Assembly: GCF_000237085.1 (NCBI RefSeq)
Contig: NC_016627.1
Span: 1,302,001 to 1,366,000, forward strand
Length of the DNA: 64,000 nt
Source: Acetivibrio clariflavus DSM 19732
GTDB taxonomy: Bacteria; Bacillota; Clostridia; Acetivibrionales; Acetivibrionaceae
Direction: 5' to 3'
The position numbers and the translations under genes are program-made. A model generated the notes under the pieces. The model was not told the DNA's origin and did no database searches. It saw only the letters and a program-made list of their open reading frames with translations. Of this stretch, positions 58,474-64,000 are shown in pieces. Numbering within the stretch: position 1 is the first letter of the stretch; every line of letters begins with the position of its first letter.

Positions 58474-59265
58474 TTGAGTAGTGAATTGTTTAATAGAACA
58501 GCATGCTTTACAGAAGAGACACTGATATATACAAAAGACGGGTACAAAGAGATAAAGGAAATCCAGGTTGGAGATGAGGTGTATTCTGAAAATCCCGAAA
58601 CAGGAGAAAAGGGATTAAAGAGGGTACTGAACGTATTTGCAAATGAAATAAAAGAACTGGTACACTTAAAAGTAGGAGACCAGAAGATAAAGACAACATC
58701 AACCCATCCTTTCTGGGTGGAAGGAATAGGCTGGGTAGATGCCGGGGAGTTAAAACCCGGTGGCAGACTTGTAATGTACTCGGGAGAAGTGCTTGAGGTA
58801 AAAGAAGCCTATGTAGAATATCTGGATAGACCAGTAAAGGTGTATAATTTTGAAGTAGAAGACTGGCATACATACTTTGTGTCGGAGTATAATGTATTTG
58901 TACACAATACAGTATGCGGCGACTCAGGAGTTGGAAATAAGGGAACGAGTAAGACTGCAGTAAAGATAGGAGATGATTTTGGTAAATTAGGAAAGGTTGT
59001 TGAAAACCCTGGGTTAAAAGTTGACTGGGGTCAATATTCCAAACATGGATTAGGAAGGATGATGGAACGAAATGTAACAACAGATATGGTTAATGACTGG
59101 GTAAGAAATGGTAAGGTTCTTCAACAAAGCGGAGGACAATACCTGTTCGTGACAAGAGAGGGTGCTGCTGTTGTTAATCCAAATGGAAAGCTTATAACAG
59201 TTATGTCAAAGTATGACTTTGATGAAGTGATGGAAAATGTTGTTAACAAGTTATTTGGGAATTAG
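58474..59265 (+). CDS. Displaced Hint/DUF4258-like toxin cassette
   Basis: A third tip unit. Homology to the pre-Hint segment starts at about 58374 and continues in frame; the first start-like codon is TTG 58474, without a ribosome site. Hint is complete (Cys at 58504 to Asn ending 58908) but more diverged, including G-G-R instead of G-D-R in the late loop. After Hint come T-V-C-G-D-S-G-V-G-N-K-G-T-S and a toxin of about 90 residues with S-K-H-G-L-G-R-M-M-E-R-N-V-T, N-G-K-V-L and V-V-N-P-N-G-K-L-I-T-V, the layout of DUF4258/BECR-like RNase toxins (inference). Confidence 0.78.
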   Translation: MSSELFNRTACFTEETLIYTKDGYKEIKEIQVGDEVYSENPETGEKGLKRVLNVFANEIKELVHLKVGDQKIKTTSTHPFWVEGIGWVDAGELKPGGRLVMYSGEVLEVKEAYVEYLDRPVKVYNFEVEDWHTYFVSEYNVFVHNTVCGDSGVGNKGTSKTAVKIGDDFGKLGKVVENPGLKVDWGQYSKHGLGRMMERNVTTDMVNDWVRNGKVLQQSGGQYLFVTREGAAVVNPNGKLITVMSKYDFDEVMENVVNKLFGN

Positions 59266-59277
59266 GAGGCTGCGACA

Positions 59278-59532
59278 GTGAAATATAATAAAATCGAAAA
59301 AATTATAAATGACTGGGATCCAATAAATTTGTTTCCATATTCTCCACCAGATGAATACAGGACAGAGATAGAAAAAATTTACAATTCGTGCGACAAAGTA
59401 TGCGATAAAGAAGCCCTTGGTAGACTCATATATAAGGTGTTTGTTGATGAATTTGGGGATGACGTTTTTAAGTTTAATGTAAATAAATGTGTAGAAATAG
59501 CAGGTTTAATTCTATCAGAGGATACACTATAG
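59278..59532 (+). CDS. DUF1871-like putative immunity protein
   Basis: An 84-residue acidic protein starting at GTG 59278 with GGAGG before it, 12 bases after the tip. I-I-N-D-W-D-P-I-N-L-F-P and P-P-D-E-Y-R-T-E-I are the DUF1871 pattern (from memory). Placed as antidote to the preceding tip. Confidence 0.7.
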   Translation: MKYNKIEKIINDWDPINLFPYSPPDEYRTEIEKIYNSCDKVCDKEALGRLIYKVFVDEFGDDVFKFNVNKCVEIAGLILSEDTL

Positions 59533-59764
59533 GGGTCGCCCATGCTCCCTATTTGCTCTTTGGCAAATGCGGATTTTCGTAAACCATAAACATCGTTACG
59601 ACTCCAAAGCGTGAAATCCCACCACGATTGAAATCAACCCGCCCCCCATTGCTGGGCTGTGTGAGCTGGAGCAGGGCGTTTATGACCCTGCTCCTTATTG
59701 CAATGGTCTAAAAATATTCTGGACTTTTGCAGAATTAATGAGATAGTGTACAGTAAATCGTCAA
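59533..59764. other. GC-richer noncoding remnant with hairpin
   Basis: From 59533 to about 59700 base composition is visibly GC-richer than its surroundings. A perfect 9-bp stem, GGAGCAGGG with CCCTGCTCC (59668-59694), is followed by TTATT and could terminate transcription. No ORF of note; the block looks like foreign remnant DNA. Confidence 0.5.
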
Positions 59765-59923
59765 ACTGATGTAGGTGGGCGCAGTTTGATGCTTTACTAT
59801 GAAATAGACAATAACGGAAGCATAACAAAGGAAACAAGAAGGTATATCAAGAACGGCGTAATCAACCCTATAATTACTGATTACGAATATGACGGCTATG
59901 GAAATCTTACTAAAAAACTGTGA
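59765..59923 (+). pseudogene. YD-repeat fragment of another Rhs gene
   Basis: Fifty-two codons reading D-V-G-G-R-S-L and ending T-D-Y-E-Y-D-G-Y-G-N-L-T-K-K-L before TGA. This is a YD repeat, but not from the main gene, so a second Rhs protein once existed here or was the donor. The frame is shared with the tip that follows. Confidence 0.75.
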
Positions 59924-59953
59924 ATTCCGCCGACAATACATATATTACAAGCT

Positions 59954-60274
59954 ATGTCTACAGGAACGTGTAGTACTCAATCGGTATTAAATGCAGGTTC
60001 TAAAGCAGATGATTTGAAAGCTGTAGATGATTTACCTTCAAATATTCAAAGCAATGTAAAGAGCTTCTTTAAAGGTGGCTCAAATAAATACAATGACTTT
60101 ACAGTTGAGAAGATGCCGAATGGTAATTATATGGCAAAGATGACTAAGCCAGGTGATGTTCCAGGTTCAAAAGCTATTTACTATAAAGAAATTTCGCCAG
60201 ACGGAACTACTATTAAAGTCTATAAAGATACATTTGACTCTGCCGGTAATCTTGTCCATACAAAACCAAAGTAA
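59954..60274 (+). CDS. Remnant toxin-tip domain
   Basis: A 106-codon ORF from ATG 59954 with no ribosome site. K-M-P-N-G-N-Y-M-A-K, P-G-S-K-A-I-Y-Y-K and T-F-D-S-A-G-N-L-V-H-T-K-P-K resemble a C-terminal module found on several secreted toxins (from memory, name not recalled). There is no Hint or export domain. It lies behind the YD fragment and before a degenerate immunity-like gene, so it is read as a displaced tip. Confidence 0.6.
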   Translation: MSTGTCSTQSVLNAGSKADDLKAVDDLPSNIQSNVKSFFKGGSNKYNDFTVEKMPNGNYMAKMTKPGDVPGSKAIYYKEISPDGTTIKVYKDTFDSAGNLVHTKPK

Positions 60275-60296
60275 GCTGTAGGAAGGAGAACTTATA

Positions 60297-60652
60297 ATGT
60301 TGCTTCAAATACTTGAACAGTTCAGAGATTTAGTGATAGATAAAAATACACTGATTCAGTTGCTACCGCTGGAACTAAAAAAATAAAAACTGATAAACCT
60401 GTAGAAGTATGTAATAGACATGTATTGTTGCTGCTAGAGAGTTATCAAAAAGGTGTTATTTCTAAACAATGGCTTCTAGATTGGGTAAATACTGTGTGGT
60501 TTTCTGGCTTATTTGAATATTGTGATGAAAATTGTGATTGTATTGCCAGTGTGATGAATGAACTAGAAGAAATTGATGAGGATGGAAAAGAGTTAACTCA
60601 TGAAAAAATAAGTAAATACATTCATGCATTAGAGAATAATATTGAAATTTAA
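60297..60652 (+). pseudogene. Frameshifted putative immunity gene
   Basis: ATG 60297, with GGAAGGAG before it, opens a frame that closes after 29 codons at TAA near 60386. A second frame with immunity-like content (V-C-N-R-H-V-L-L-L-L-E-S-Y-Q-K-G) is open from about 60335 to the stop at 60652. Joining the two at about 60340-60370 would restore a protein of about 115 residues. The reading is inference; the downstream part could be the only original gene. Confidence 0.55.
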
Positions 60653-60718
60653 AAGAAATTAACCAATTAGCGGTTTCTTTGTATGCTACATCAGGGAGCT
60701 TCTTAAGCATATGTTTTT

Positions 60719-60757
60719 ACCCGGCGAGCCAATACAATGGCAAGTCGGGTTTCTTTT
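60719..60757 (+). terminator. Terminator before mobile module copy 1
   Basis: ACCCG (60719-60723) pairs with CGGGT (60746-60750), and CCA with TGG inside. A TTCTTTTT tail follows. Confidence 0.6.
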
Positions 60758-60766
60758 TATCCGTGC

Positions 60767-60796
60767 TTGACAATATGTAATACATTGTGATACAAT
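60767..60796 (+). promoter_or_regulatory. Promoter with direct-repeat operator, copy 1
   Basis: TTGACA at 60767-60772 and TACAAT at 60791-60796 are 18 bases apart. The spacer and -10 region hold tandem 10-base repeats TGTAATACAT and TGTGATACAA. Such direct repeats are typical for RHH repressors, so autoregulation by the next gene is inferred. Confidence 0.6.
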
Positions 60797-60827
60797 AAAA
60801 CTAACAAGAAATATAGGAGGTGCAATA

Positions 60828-61217
60828 ATGTCTACAGAAAAGGATAGTATGCTTCGGGTAAGGCTTACACAAAGGCAGTCGGATGAATTGGATGCTATCA
60901 TCGATGAACTTCAAGCACAAATGCCGGAGGCAAGCGTTACCACATCAAGCATAGCACGATACGCTCTGGAGAAGTATGTGAGCGACCATATTGCCAAGCG
61001 TGACGGAACAAAGATTTTCATTGAAGTGTCTACCGCAGATGCCACAGAAGAGGACATAAAGAATCTATATGGCCTTCTTTCCAAGCTGTTTGACGAAACA
61101 AAGGAGAATTACTCACCAACGGTTCATTACATGGTTGGAGAGATATTAGAGCCTGTGATGATGAAGATGGCAAGCCTCATGAAGCCAAAGAAGCCGGAGG
61201 TAAAGACAAGTGAGTAA
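60828..61217 (+). CDS. RHH-like regulator of a mobile element
   Basis: A 129-residue protein. The N-terminal half reads L-R-V-R-L-T-Q-R-Q-S-D-E-L-D-A-I-I, a ribbon-helix-helix-like start, followed by T-T-S-S-I-A-R-Y-A-L-E-K-Y as a second helix. The C-terminal half is helical and acidic and ends in a Lys-rich tail. TAGGAGGTG precedes the ATG. Its stop overlaps the next gene by 8 bases. Identity as a DNA-binding repressor is inferred. Confidence 0.7.
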   Translation: MSTEKDSMLRVRLTQRQSDELDAIIDELQAQMPEASVTTSSIARYALEKYVSDHIAKRDGTKIFIEVSTADATEEDIKNLYGLLSKLFDETKENYSPTVHYMVGEILEPVMMKMASLMKPKKPEVKTSE

Positions 61218-61347
61218 GAAAAAGTACACTGTACGCTGTCCCTATTGCAATCACAGAGTATTTGATGCCGATTACGCTGATGTTGAAATCAAATGCCCGG
61301 TGTGCAGAAAGGTTTTTGAAGTGAAGCTGGAGAAAAAGGCGGGATAA
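61210..61347 (+). CDS. Tiny zinc-ribbon protein
   Basis: Forty-five residues from GTG 61210 with two Cys pairs, C-P-Y-C and C-P-V-C, spaced like a Com/rubredoxin-type zinc knuckle. It overlaps the upstream gene. A second copy at 63211 keeps all four cysteines, which argues that it is a real gene. Confidence 0.75.
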   Translation: MSKKKYTVRCPYCNHRVFDADYADVEIKCPVCRKVFEVKLEKKAG

Positions 61348-61350
61348 AAA

Positions 61351-61401
61351 GTGAATAAATCTGGCACAGAGCCACAAAGGGAGCGAATGACTCACCTATA
61401 G
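61351..61401 (+). CDS. Possible 16-residue leader peptide
   Basis: GTG 61351 opens 16 codons that close at TAG 61399-61401, exactly the first three bases of the following hairpin. The sequence is identical in the second copy. It may be a leader peptide of an attenuation-like device; translation is not proven. Confidence 0.35.
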   Translation: MNKSGTEPQRERMTHL

Positions 61402-61441
61402 AGCCTGGCGGATAGTCTTAAAAACTATTTGTCAGGCTCTA
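61399..61441 (+). ncRNA. Conserved 18-bp hairpin leader, copy 1
   Basis: TAGAGCCTGGCGGATAGT pairs over its full length (three G-T pairs) with the complementary arm at 61424-61441 around a 7-base loop. No T-run follows. It lies 26 bases before the prim-pol start and is unchanged in copy 2. Confidence 0.65.
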
Positions 61442-61467
61442 TTTATGTTCTCGGAGGAGGTGAGAAT

Positions 61468-61602
61468 TTGAAAGTGACAATGATGAACGCAGCATTAAAA
61501 TATACAGAAGCCAATATCCCGGCTATACCACTGCACTGGATTTGTGAGGATGGCTCCTGCTCCTGCAAGGCAAGGAGTGATTGCGACTGTAAAAGTCAAT
61601 AA
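61468..61602 (+). pseudogene. Truncated prim-pol gene, copy 1
   Basis: TTG 61468 after GGAGGAGG opens a prim-pol type N-terminus (A-L-K-Y-T-E-A-N-I-P-A-I-P-L-H-W) but after C-S-C-K-A the sequence leaves the family and stops at 44 codons. Copy 2 shows what is missing. The break lies just before the MITE-like element. Confidence 0.85.
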
Positions 61603-61608
61603 AAATTT

Positions 61609-61706
61609 GGTTCTTTTCAAAGTTAGTTGAAACACAATAATTTTGCAATACAAATTATCTATTTTTAATAGTCATATTTAATTTTCAACTAGTTCTGGAA
61701 AGAGCC
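61609..61706. mobile_element. MITE-like element or insertion-sequence remnant
   Basis: Imperfect terminal inverted repeats (61609-61632 and 61682-61706; 19 of 24 positions pair) bound about 98 bases of AT-rich DNA without coding capacity. It joins the broken prim-pol gene to a broken Hint fragment that begins on the next base. No target-site duplication is evident. Confidence 0.55.
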
Positions 61707-62324
61707 AAAGAACTGGTACACTTAAAAGTAGGAGACCAGGAGATAAAGACAACATCAACCCATCCCTTCTGGGTGGAAGGAAAAGGCTGGGTAGATGCCG
61801 GGGAGTTAAAACCCGGTGACAGACTTGTAATGTACTCGGGAGAAGTGCTTGAGGTAAAAGAAGCCTATGTAGAGTACCTTGACAGACCAGTAAAGGTGTA
61901 CAATTTTGAAGTAGAAGACTGGCATACATACTTTGTGTCGGAGTATAATGTATTTGTACACAATACAGTATGCGGCGACTCAGGAGTTGGTAATAAGGGA
62001 ACAAGTAGTACTGGACAAGGATTTTAGACATTTAATGAGGCTAAGAAAGCATTGGGTTCACCAGGAGAAGGTAATGCGTGGCATCATATTGTTGAACAAT
62101 CTCAAATAAAAAAATCCGGCTTTGCCCCAACTCAGATCCATAATACCAACAATCTTATTGCAGTTGATAAAGCCACACATGCGAAGATTAGCGGATATTA
62201 TAATACGTCAACATTCCAATTTACAAATTGCTTAAAAGTACGTGACTGGTTAGCTGGTCAAAGTTTTGAAGCACAATATGAATTTGGATTAAAAGTCCTT
62301 AGAGATTTTGGGGTGATTATTTAA
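61707..62324 (+). pseudogene. Displaced Hint/HNH toxin cassette with in-frame stop
   Basis: Starts within Hint (K-E-L-V-H-L-K) right at the end of the MITE-like element, keeps T-S-T-H and the final H-N (61964), then the T-V-C-G-D-S-G-V-G-N-K-G-T-S bridge. A TAG at 62025-62027 interrupts G-Q-G-F-stop-T-F-N-E-A-K-K; the same frame continues for about 98 codons with G-N-A-W-H-H-I-V-E-Q-S and H-N-T-N-N-L, an HNH/GHH-type nuclease toxin. AAG to TAG would explain it. The downstream frame alone (from 62052) keeps the putative catalytic part. Confidence 0.8.
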
Positions 62325-62698
62325 TGAAGAAAAAACTATCTGCTGAAGAGATTAGAAGTCAGTATATTAAAAGCCTATTAATAATTGAAAAATCAAATTT
62401 AGAAGGAGAATACAAAATAGGGAATAAAGAGGGAAAGAAAATAATAAAACTTTTTAAACTATTAGAGGAAGACACTGATTTAGCCAAAGAAGTATTACCA
62501 TCACTTTTTGAACATGAATCTGTAAAGGTAAAAATCTGCGTGGCTGCTCATTGTTTGGCATTAGAAATATTTGAAGAACAAGCAGTTGATATTTTAGAAA
62601 AGATATCCGAGCTTAATCTGAGAGTTTTTTCTTTCGAGGCTGAAATGACACTAAAAGTTTGGCGTGAGCAAGGGTATTTAAGAGTCTATCAGAAGTAA
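62324..62698 (+). CDS. DUF2019-like putative immunity protein
   Basis: A 124-residue helical protein whose ATG overlaps the toxin stop by one base. V-K-I-C-V-A-A-H-C-L-A-L and M-T-L-K-V-W-R-E-Q-G resemble DUF2019, a HEAT-like family (from memory). Position indicates the antidote of the HNH tip. Confidence 0.7.
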   Translation: MKKKLSAEEIRSQYIKSLLIIEKSNLEGEYKIGNKEGKKIIKLFKLLEEDTDLAKEVLPSLFEHESVKVKICVAAHCLALEIFEEQAVDILEKISELNLRVFSFEAEMTLKVWREQGYLRVYQK

Positions 62699-62721
62699 AA
62701 AGAAAGTATGGTATAACGAGC

Positions 62722-62757
62722 AAGGTCACACAGTTTCGGCTGGTGTGGCCTTTTTTC
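62722..62757 (+). terminator. Terminator after the HNH immunity gene
   Basis: A 10-bp stem, AAGGTCACAC with GTGTGGCCTT (one G-T pair), followed by TTTT. Confidence 0.8.
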
Positions 62758-62767
62758 TTATTAATGC

Positions 62768-62797
62768 TTGACAAAATGTAATACAATGTGATGCAAC
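62768..62797 (+). promoter_or_regulatory. Promoter with direct-repeat operator, copy 2
   Basis: TTGACA at 62768-62773 is kept and the tandem repeats read TGTAATACAA and TGTGATGCAA, but the -10 is weaker (TGCAAC at the corresponding place) than in copy 1. Confidence 0.5.
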
Positions 62798-62828
62798 AAA
62801 ACCAGCAAGAAACACAGGAGGTGCAATA

Positions 62829-63218
62829 ATGTCTAAAGAAAAGGATTGTATGCTACGGGTAAGGCTTACACAAAGGCAGTCGGATGAATTGGATGCGATT
62901 ATTGGTGAGCTTCAAGCACAAATGCCGGAGGCAAGTGTTACCACATCAAGCATAGCAAGATACGCTCTGGAGAAATATGTGAGTGACCATATTGCCAAGC
63001 GTGACGGTACCAAGATTTTCATTGAAGTCAGCACAGCACACGCTACAGACGAGGACATAAAGAATCTCTACGACCTTCTTTCCAGGTTGTTTGACGAAAC
63101 AAAGGAGAATTACTCACCAATGGTTCACTATATGGTTGGAGAGATTTTAGAGCCTGTGATGATGAAGATGGCAAGACTCATGAAGCTAAAGAAGCCGGAT
63201 GTGAAGGCAAGTGAGTAA
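62829..63218 (+). CDS. RHH-like regulator of a mobile element, copy 2
   Basis: 129 residues, about 90 percent identical to the protein at 60828 by inspection. Differences are scattered and mostly conservative (for example I-G-E-L for I-D-E-L), consistent with two functional genes diverging. CAGGAGGTG precedes the ATG; the stop overlaps the next gene. Confidence 0.7.
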   Translation: MSKEKDCMLRVRLTQRQSDELDAIIGELQAQMPEASVTTSSIARYALEKYVSDHIAKRDGTKIFIEVSTAHATDEDIKNLYDLLSRLFDETKENYSPMVHYMVGEILEPVMMKMARLMKLKKPDVKASE

Positions 63219-63348
63219 GAAAAAGTACATTGTACGCTGTCCTCATTGCAATCATAGGGTATTTGATGCCGATTACGCTGATGTTGAAATCAAATGCCCT
63301 GAATGCAGGAAAGTCTTTGAAGTAAAGCTGGAGAAAAAGGCGGGGTAA
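63211..63348 (+). CDS. Tiny zinc-ribbon protein, copy 2
   Basis: 45 residues with C-P-H-C and C-P-E-C; about 13 base changes from copy 1 but all four cysteines kept. Starts at GTG inside the upstream gene's end. Confidence 0.75.
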   Translation: MSKKKYIVRCPHCNHRVFDADYADVEIKCPECRKVFEVKLEKKAG

Positions 63349-63399
63349 AAAGTGAATAAATCTGGCACAGAGCCACAAAGGGAGCGAATGACTCACCTA

Positions 63400-63442
63400 T
63401 AGAGCCTGGCGGATAGTCTTAAAAACTATTTGTCAGGCTCTA
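63400..63442 (+). ncRNA. Conserved 18-bp hairpin leader, copy 2
   Basis: Identical to the hairpin at 61399-61441, preceded by the identical 16-codon reading frame (63352-63402) and followed by the same spacer to the prim-pol ribosome site. Confidence 0.65.
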
Positions 63443-63468
63443 TTTATGTTCTCGGAGGAGGTAAGAAT

Positions 63469-64000
63469 TTGAAAGTGACAATGATGGACGCAGCATTAAA
63501 ATATGCAGAAGCCAATATCCCAGTTATGCCTTTGCACTGGATTTGTGAGGATGGCTCCTGCTCCTGCAAGGCAGGGAGAAATTGTGACAGCAAGGGAAAG
63601 CATCCGTTATATACCGGCTGGTACAAGAATTCTACTTCTGATATTGAGCAAATAAGGAAATGGTGGACGAAAACAACCAATGCCAATATAGGCATTCCTA
63701 CAGGTGAGAAGTCCGGCTGGCTGGTGCTTGATGTGGACGATGGTGGTGATGAAACTCTATAGGCTCTTGAATCAACACATGGAAAACTTCCGGATACGGT
63801 TACTGCTGTTACCGGCAGAGGAGGTCGGCACTATGTCTTTAAATACCCTAGAGGTCGAAGTATTCCAAATAAGACCAAGTTTGCACCGGGTCTTGATACC
63901 CGTTCAAACGGAGGCTTGATAGTCGTACCTCCAAGCATTCATGTAAGCGGTAATCGGTATGAATGGATAAAGGATCAATCTCCCTTTGACAGAACCCTGG
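63469..64000 (+). pseudogene. Prim-pol replication gene with in-frame TAG, cut by window end
   Basis: TTG 63469 after GGAGGAGG opens a bifunctional primase/polymerase N-terminal domain, as found in phage and integrative-element replication proteins: A-L-K-Y-A-E-A-N-I-P, G-K-H-P-L-Y-T-G-W, N-I-G-I-P-T-G and the metal site V-L-D-V-D. A TAG at 63760-63762 interrupts D-D-G-G-D-E-T-L-stop-A-L-E-S-T-H-G; the frame goes on with T-G-R-G-G-R-H-Y-V-F and P-G-L-D-T-R-S-N-G-G to the window end. Without the stop the gene would look intact. Confidence 0.85.

Larger units (their letters stand above)
60767..61588 (+). repeat. Mobile module, copy 1
   Basis: A segment of about 820 bases that recurs at 62768-63589, offset 2,001. 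It comprises promoter, RHH-like gene, zinc-ribbon gene, hairpin leader and the first codons of a prim-pol gene. Coding parts differ by about 9 percent in the zinc-ribbon gene. Confidence 0.9.
62768..63589 (+). repeat. Mobile module, copy 2
   Basis: The second copy of the module at 60767-61588, colinear and with the same spacing throughout, continuing into a longer prim-pol gene. Confidence 0.9.

Noticed and set aside
59533-59700. Integron attC site or rRNA fragment in the GC-richer block
   Set aside because: The 9-bp hairpin and composition were considered, but no conserved attC core sites or rRNA signatures are present.
52445-62324. Assembly error as the sole cause of the Rhs/Hint repeats
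   Set aside because: The copies differ in length, in tip sequence and in scattered substitutions, and each has its own antidote gene, which an assembly error would not create. It remains a caution for the nearly identical 870 bases.
60767-63589. CRISPR array or other short-spaced repeats
   Set aside because: No series of short identical repeats with regular spacers was seen; the two long copies are a duplicated module.

Overview
The window is low-GC, Gram-positive, spore-forming DNA. Sporulation genes (spoIVFA/B-like, spoIIAA-spoIIAB-sigF, spoVAC-AD-AEB-AEA, a spore photoproduct lyase), MecA, HPr kinase and type I dockerin domains point to a cellulosome-forming clostridium. The gene order and the dockerins resemble Acetivibrio (Clostridium) thermocellus and relatives; this species-level guess is from memory and was not searched.

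Positions 1-47,400 are an orderly chromosomal backbone. In order they hold a VanW-like protein, mecA, maf-mreBCD-pbp2-minCDE-mgsA (cell shape and division), the spoIVFA/spoIVFB pair, a lone cellulosomal GH5 enzyme, yjbQ, an FMN riboswitch with ribD-ribE-ribBA-ribH, a PilZ protein, two glycine tRNAs, hprK, murB-rapZ-yvcK, a glycogen debranching enzyme, whiA-HPr, spoIIA, spoVA, a broken spore photoproduct lyase gene, cheX, trmL, an M20 peptidase, phosphofructokinase, and the lower-glycolysis cluster gap-pgk-tpiA-gpmI.

Positions 47,492-64,000 are accessory and are the most interesting part. A 2,131-residue secreted protein carries a signal peptide, an N-terminal type I dockerin, a Thr/Pro linker, a discoidin-like domain, a long YD/Rhs repeat body, an Rhs core, a Hint autoprocessing domain and a C-terminal nuclease-like toxin tip. 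It looks like a polymorphic toxin that could dock on a cellulosome scaffold through cohesin. Downstream lies an array of displaced tip cassettes. Each is a fragment of the Rhs core and/or Hint region joined to a different toxin, and each is followed by its own putative immunity gene: a ParB-like tip, a second REase-like tip, a DUF4258-like tip, a remnant tip and an HNH tip with an in-frame stop. A 1,059-bp core/Hint segment is almost identical between the main gene and one cassette, which suggests tip exchange by recombination.

Two diverged copies of a mobile-element module interleave with the last cassette. Each holds a probable RHH regulator, a tiny zinc-ribbon protein, a hairpin leader and a broken prim-pol primase. 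A 111-nt noncoding stretch in this module is perfectly conserved although the flanking genes have diverged. A roughly 98-bp MITE-like element abuts the truncated Hint fragment exactly. No CRISPR array, rRNA or intact transposase was seen.
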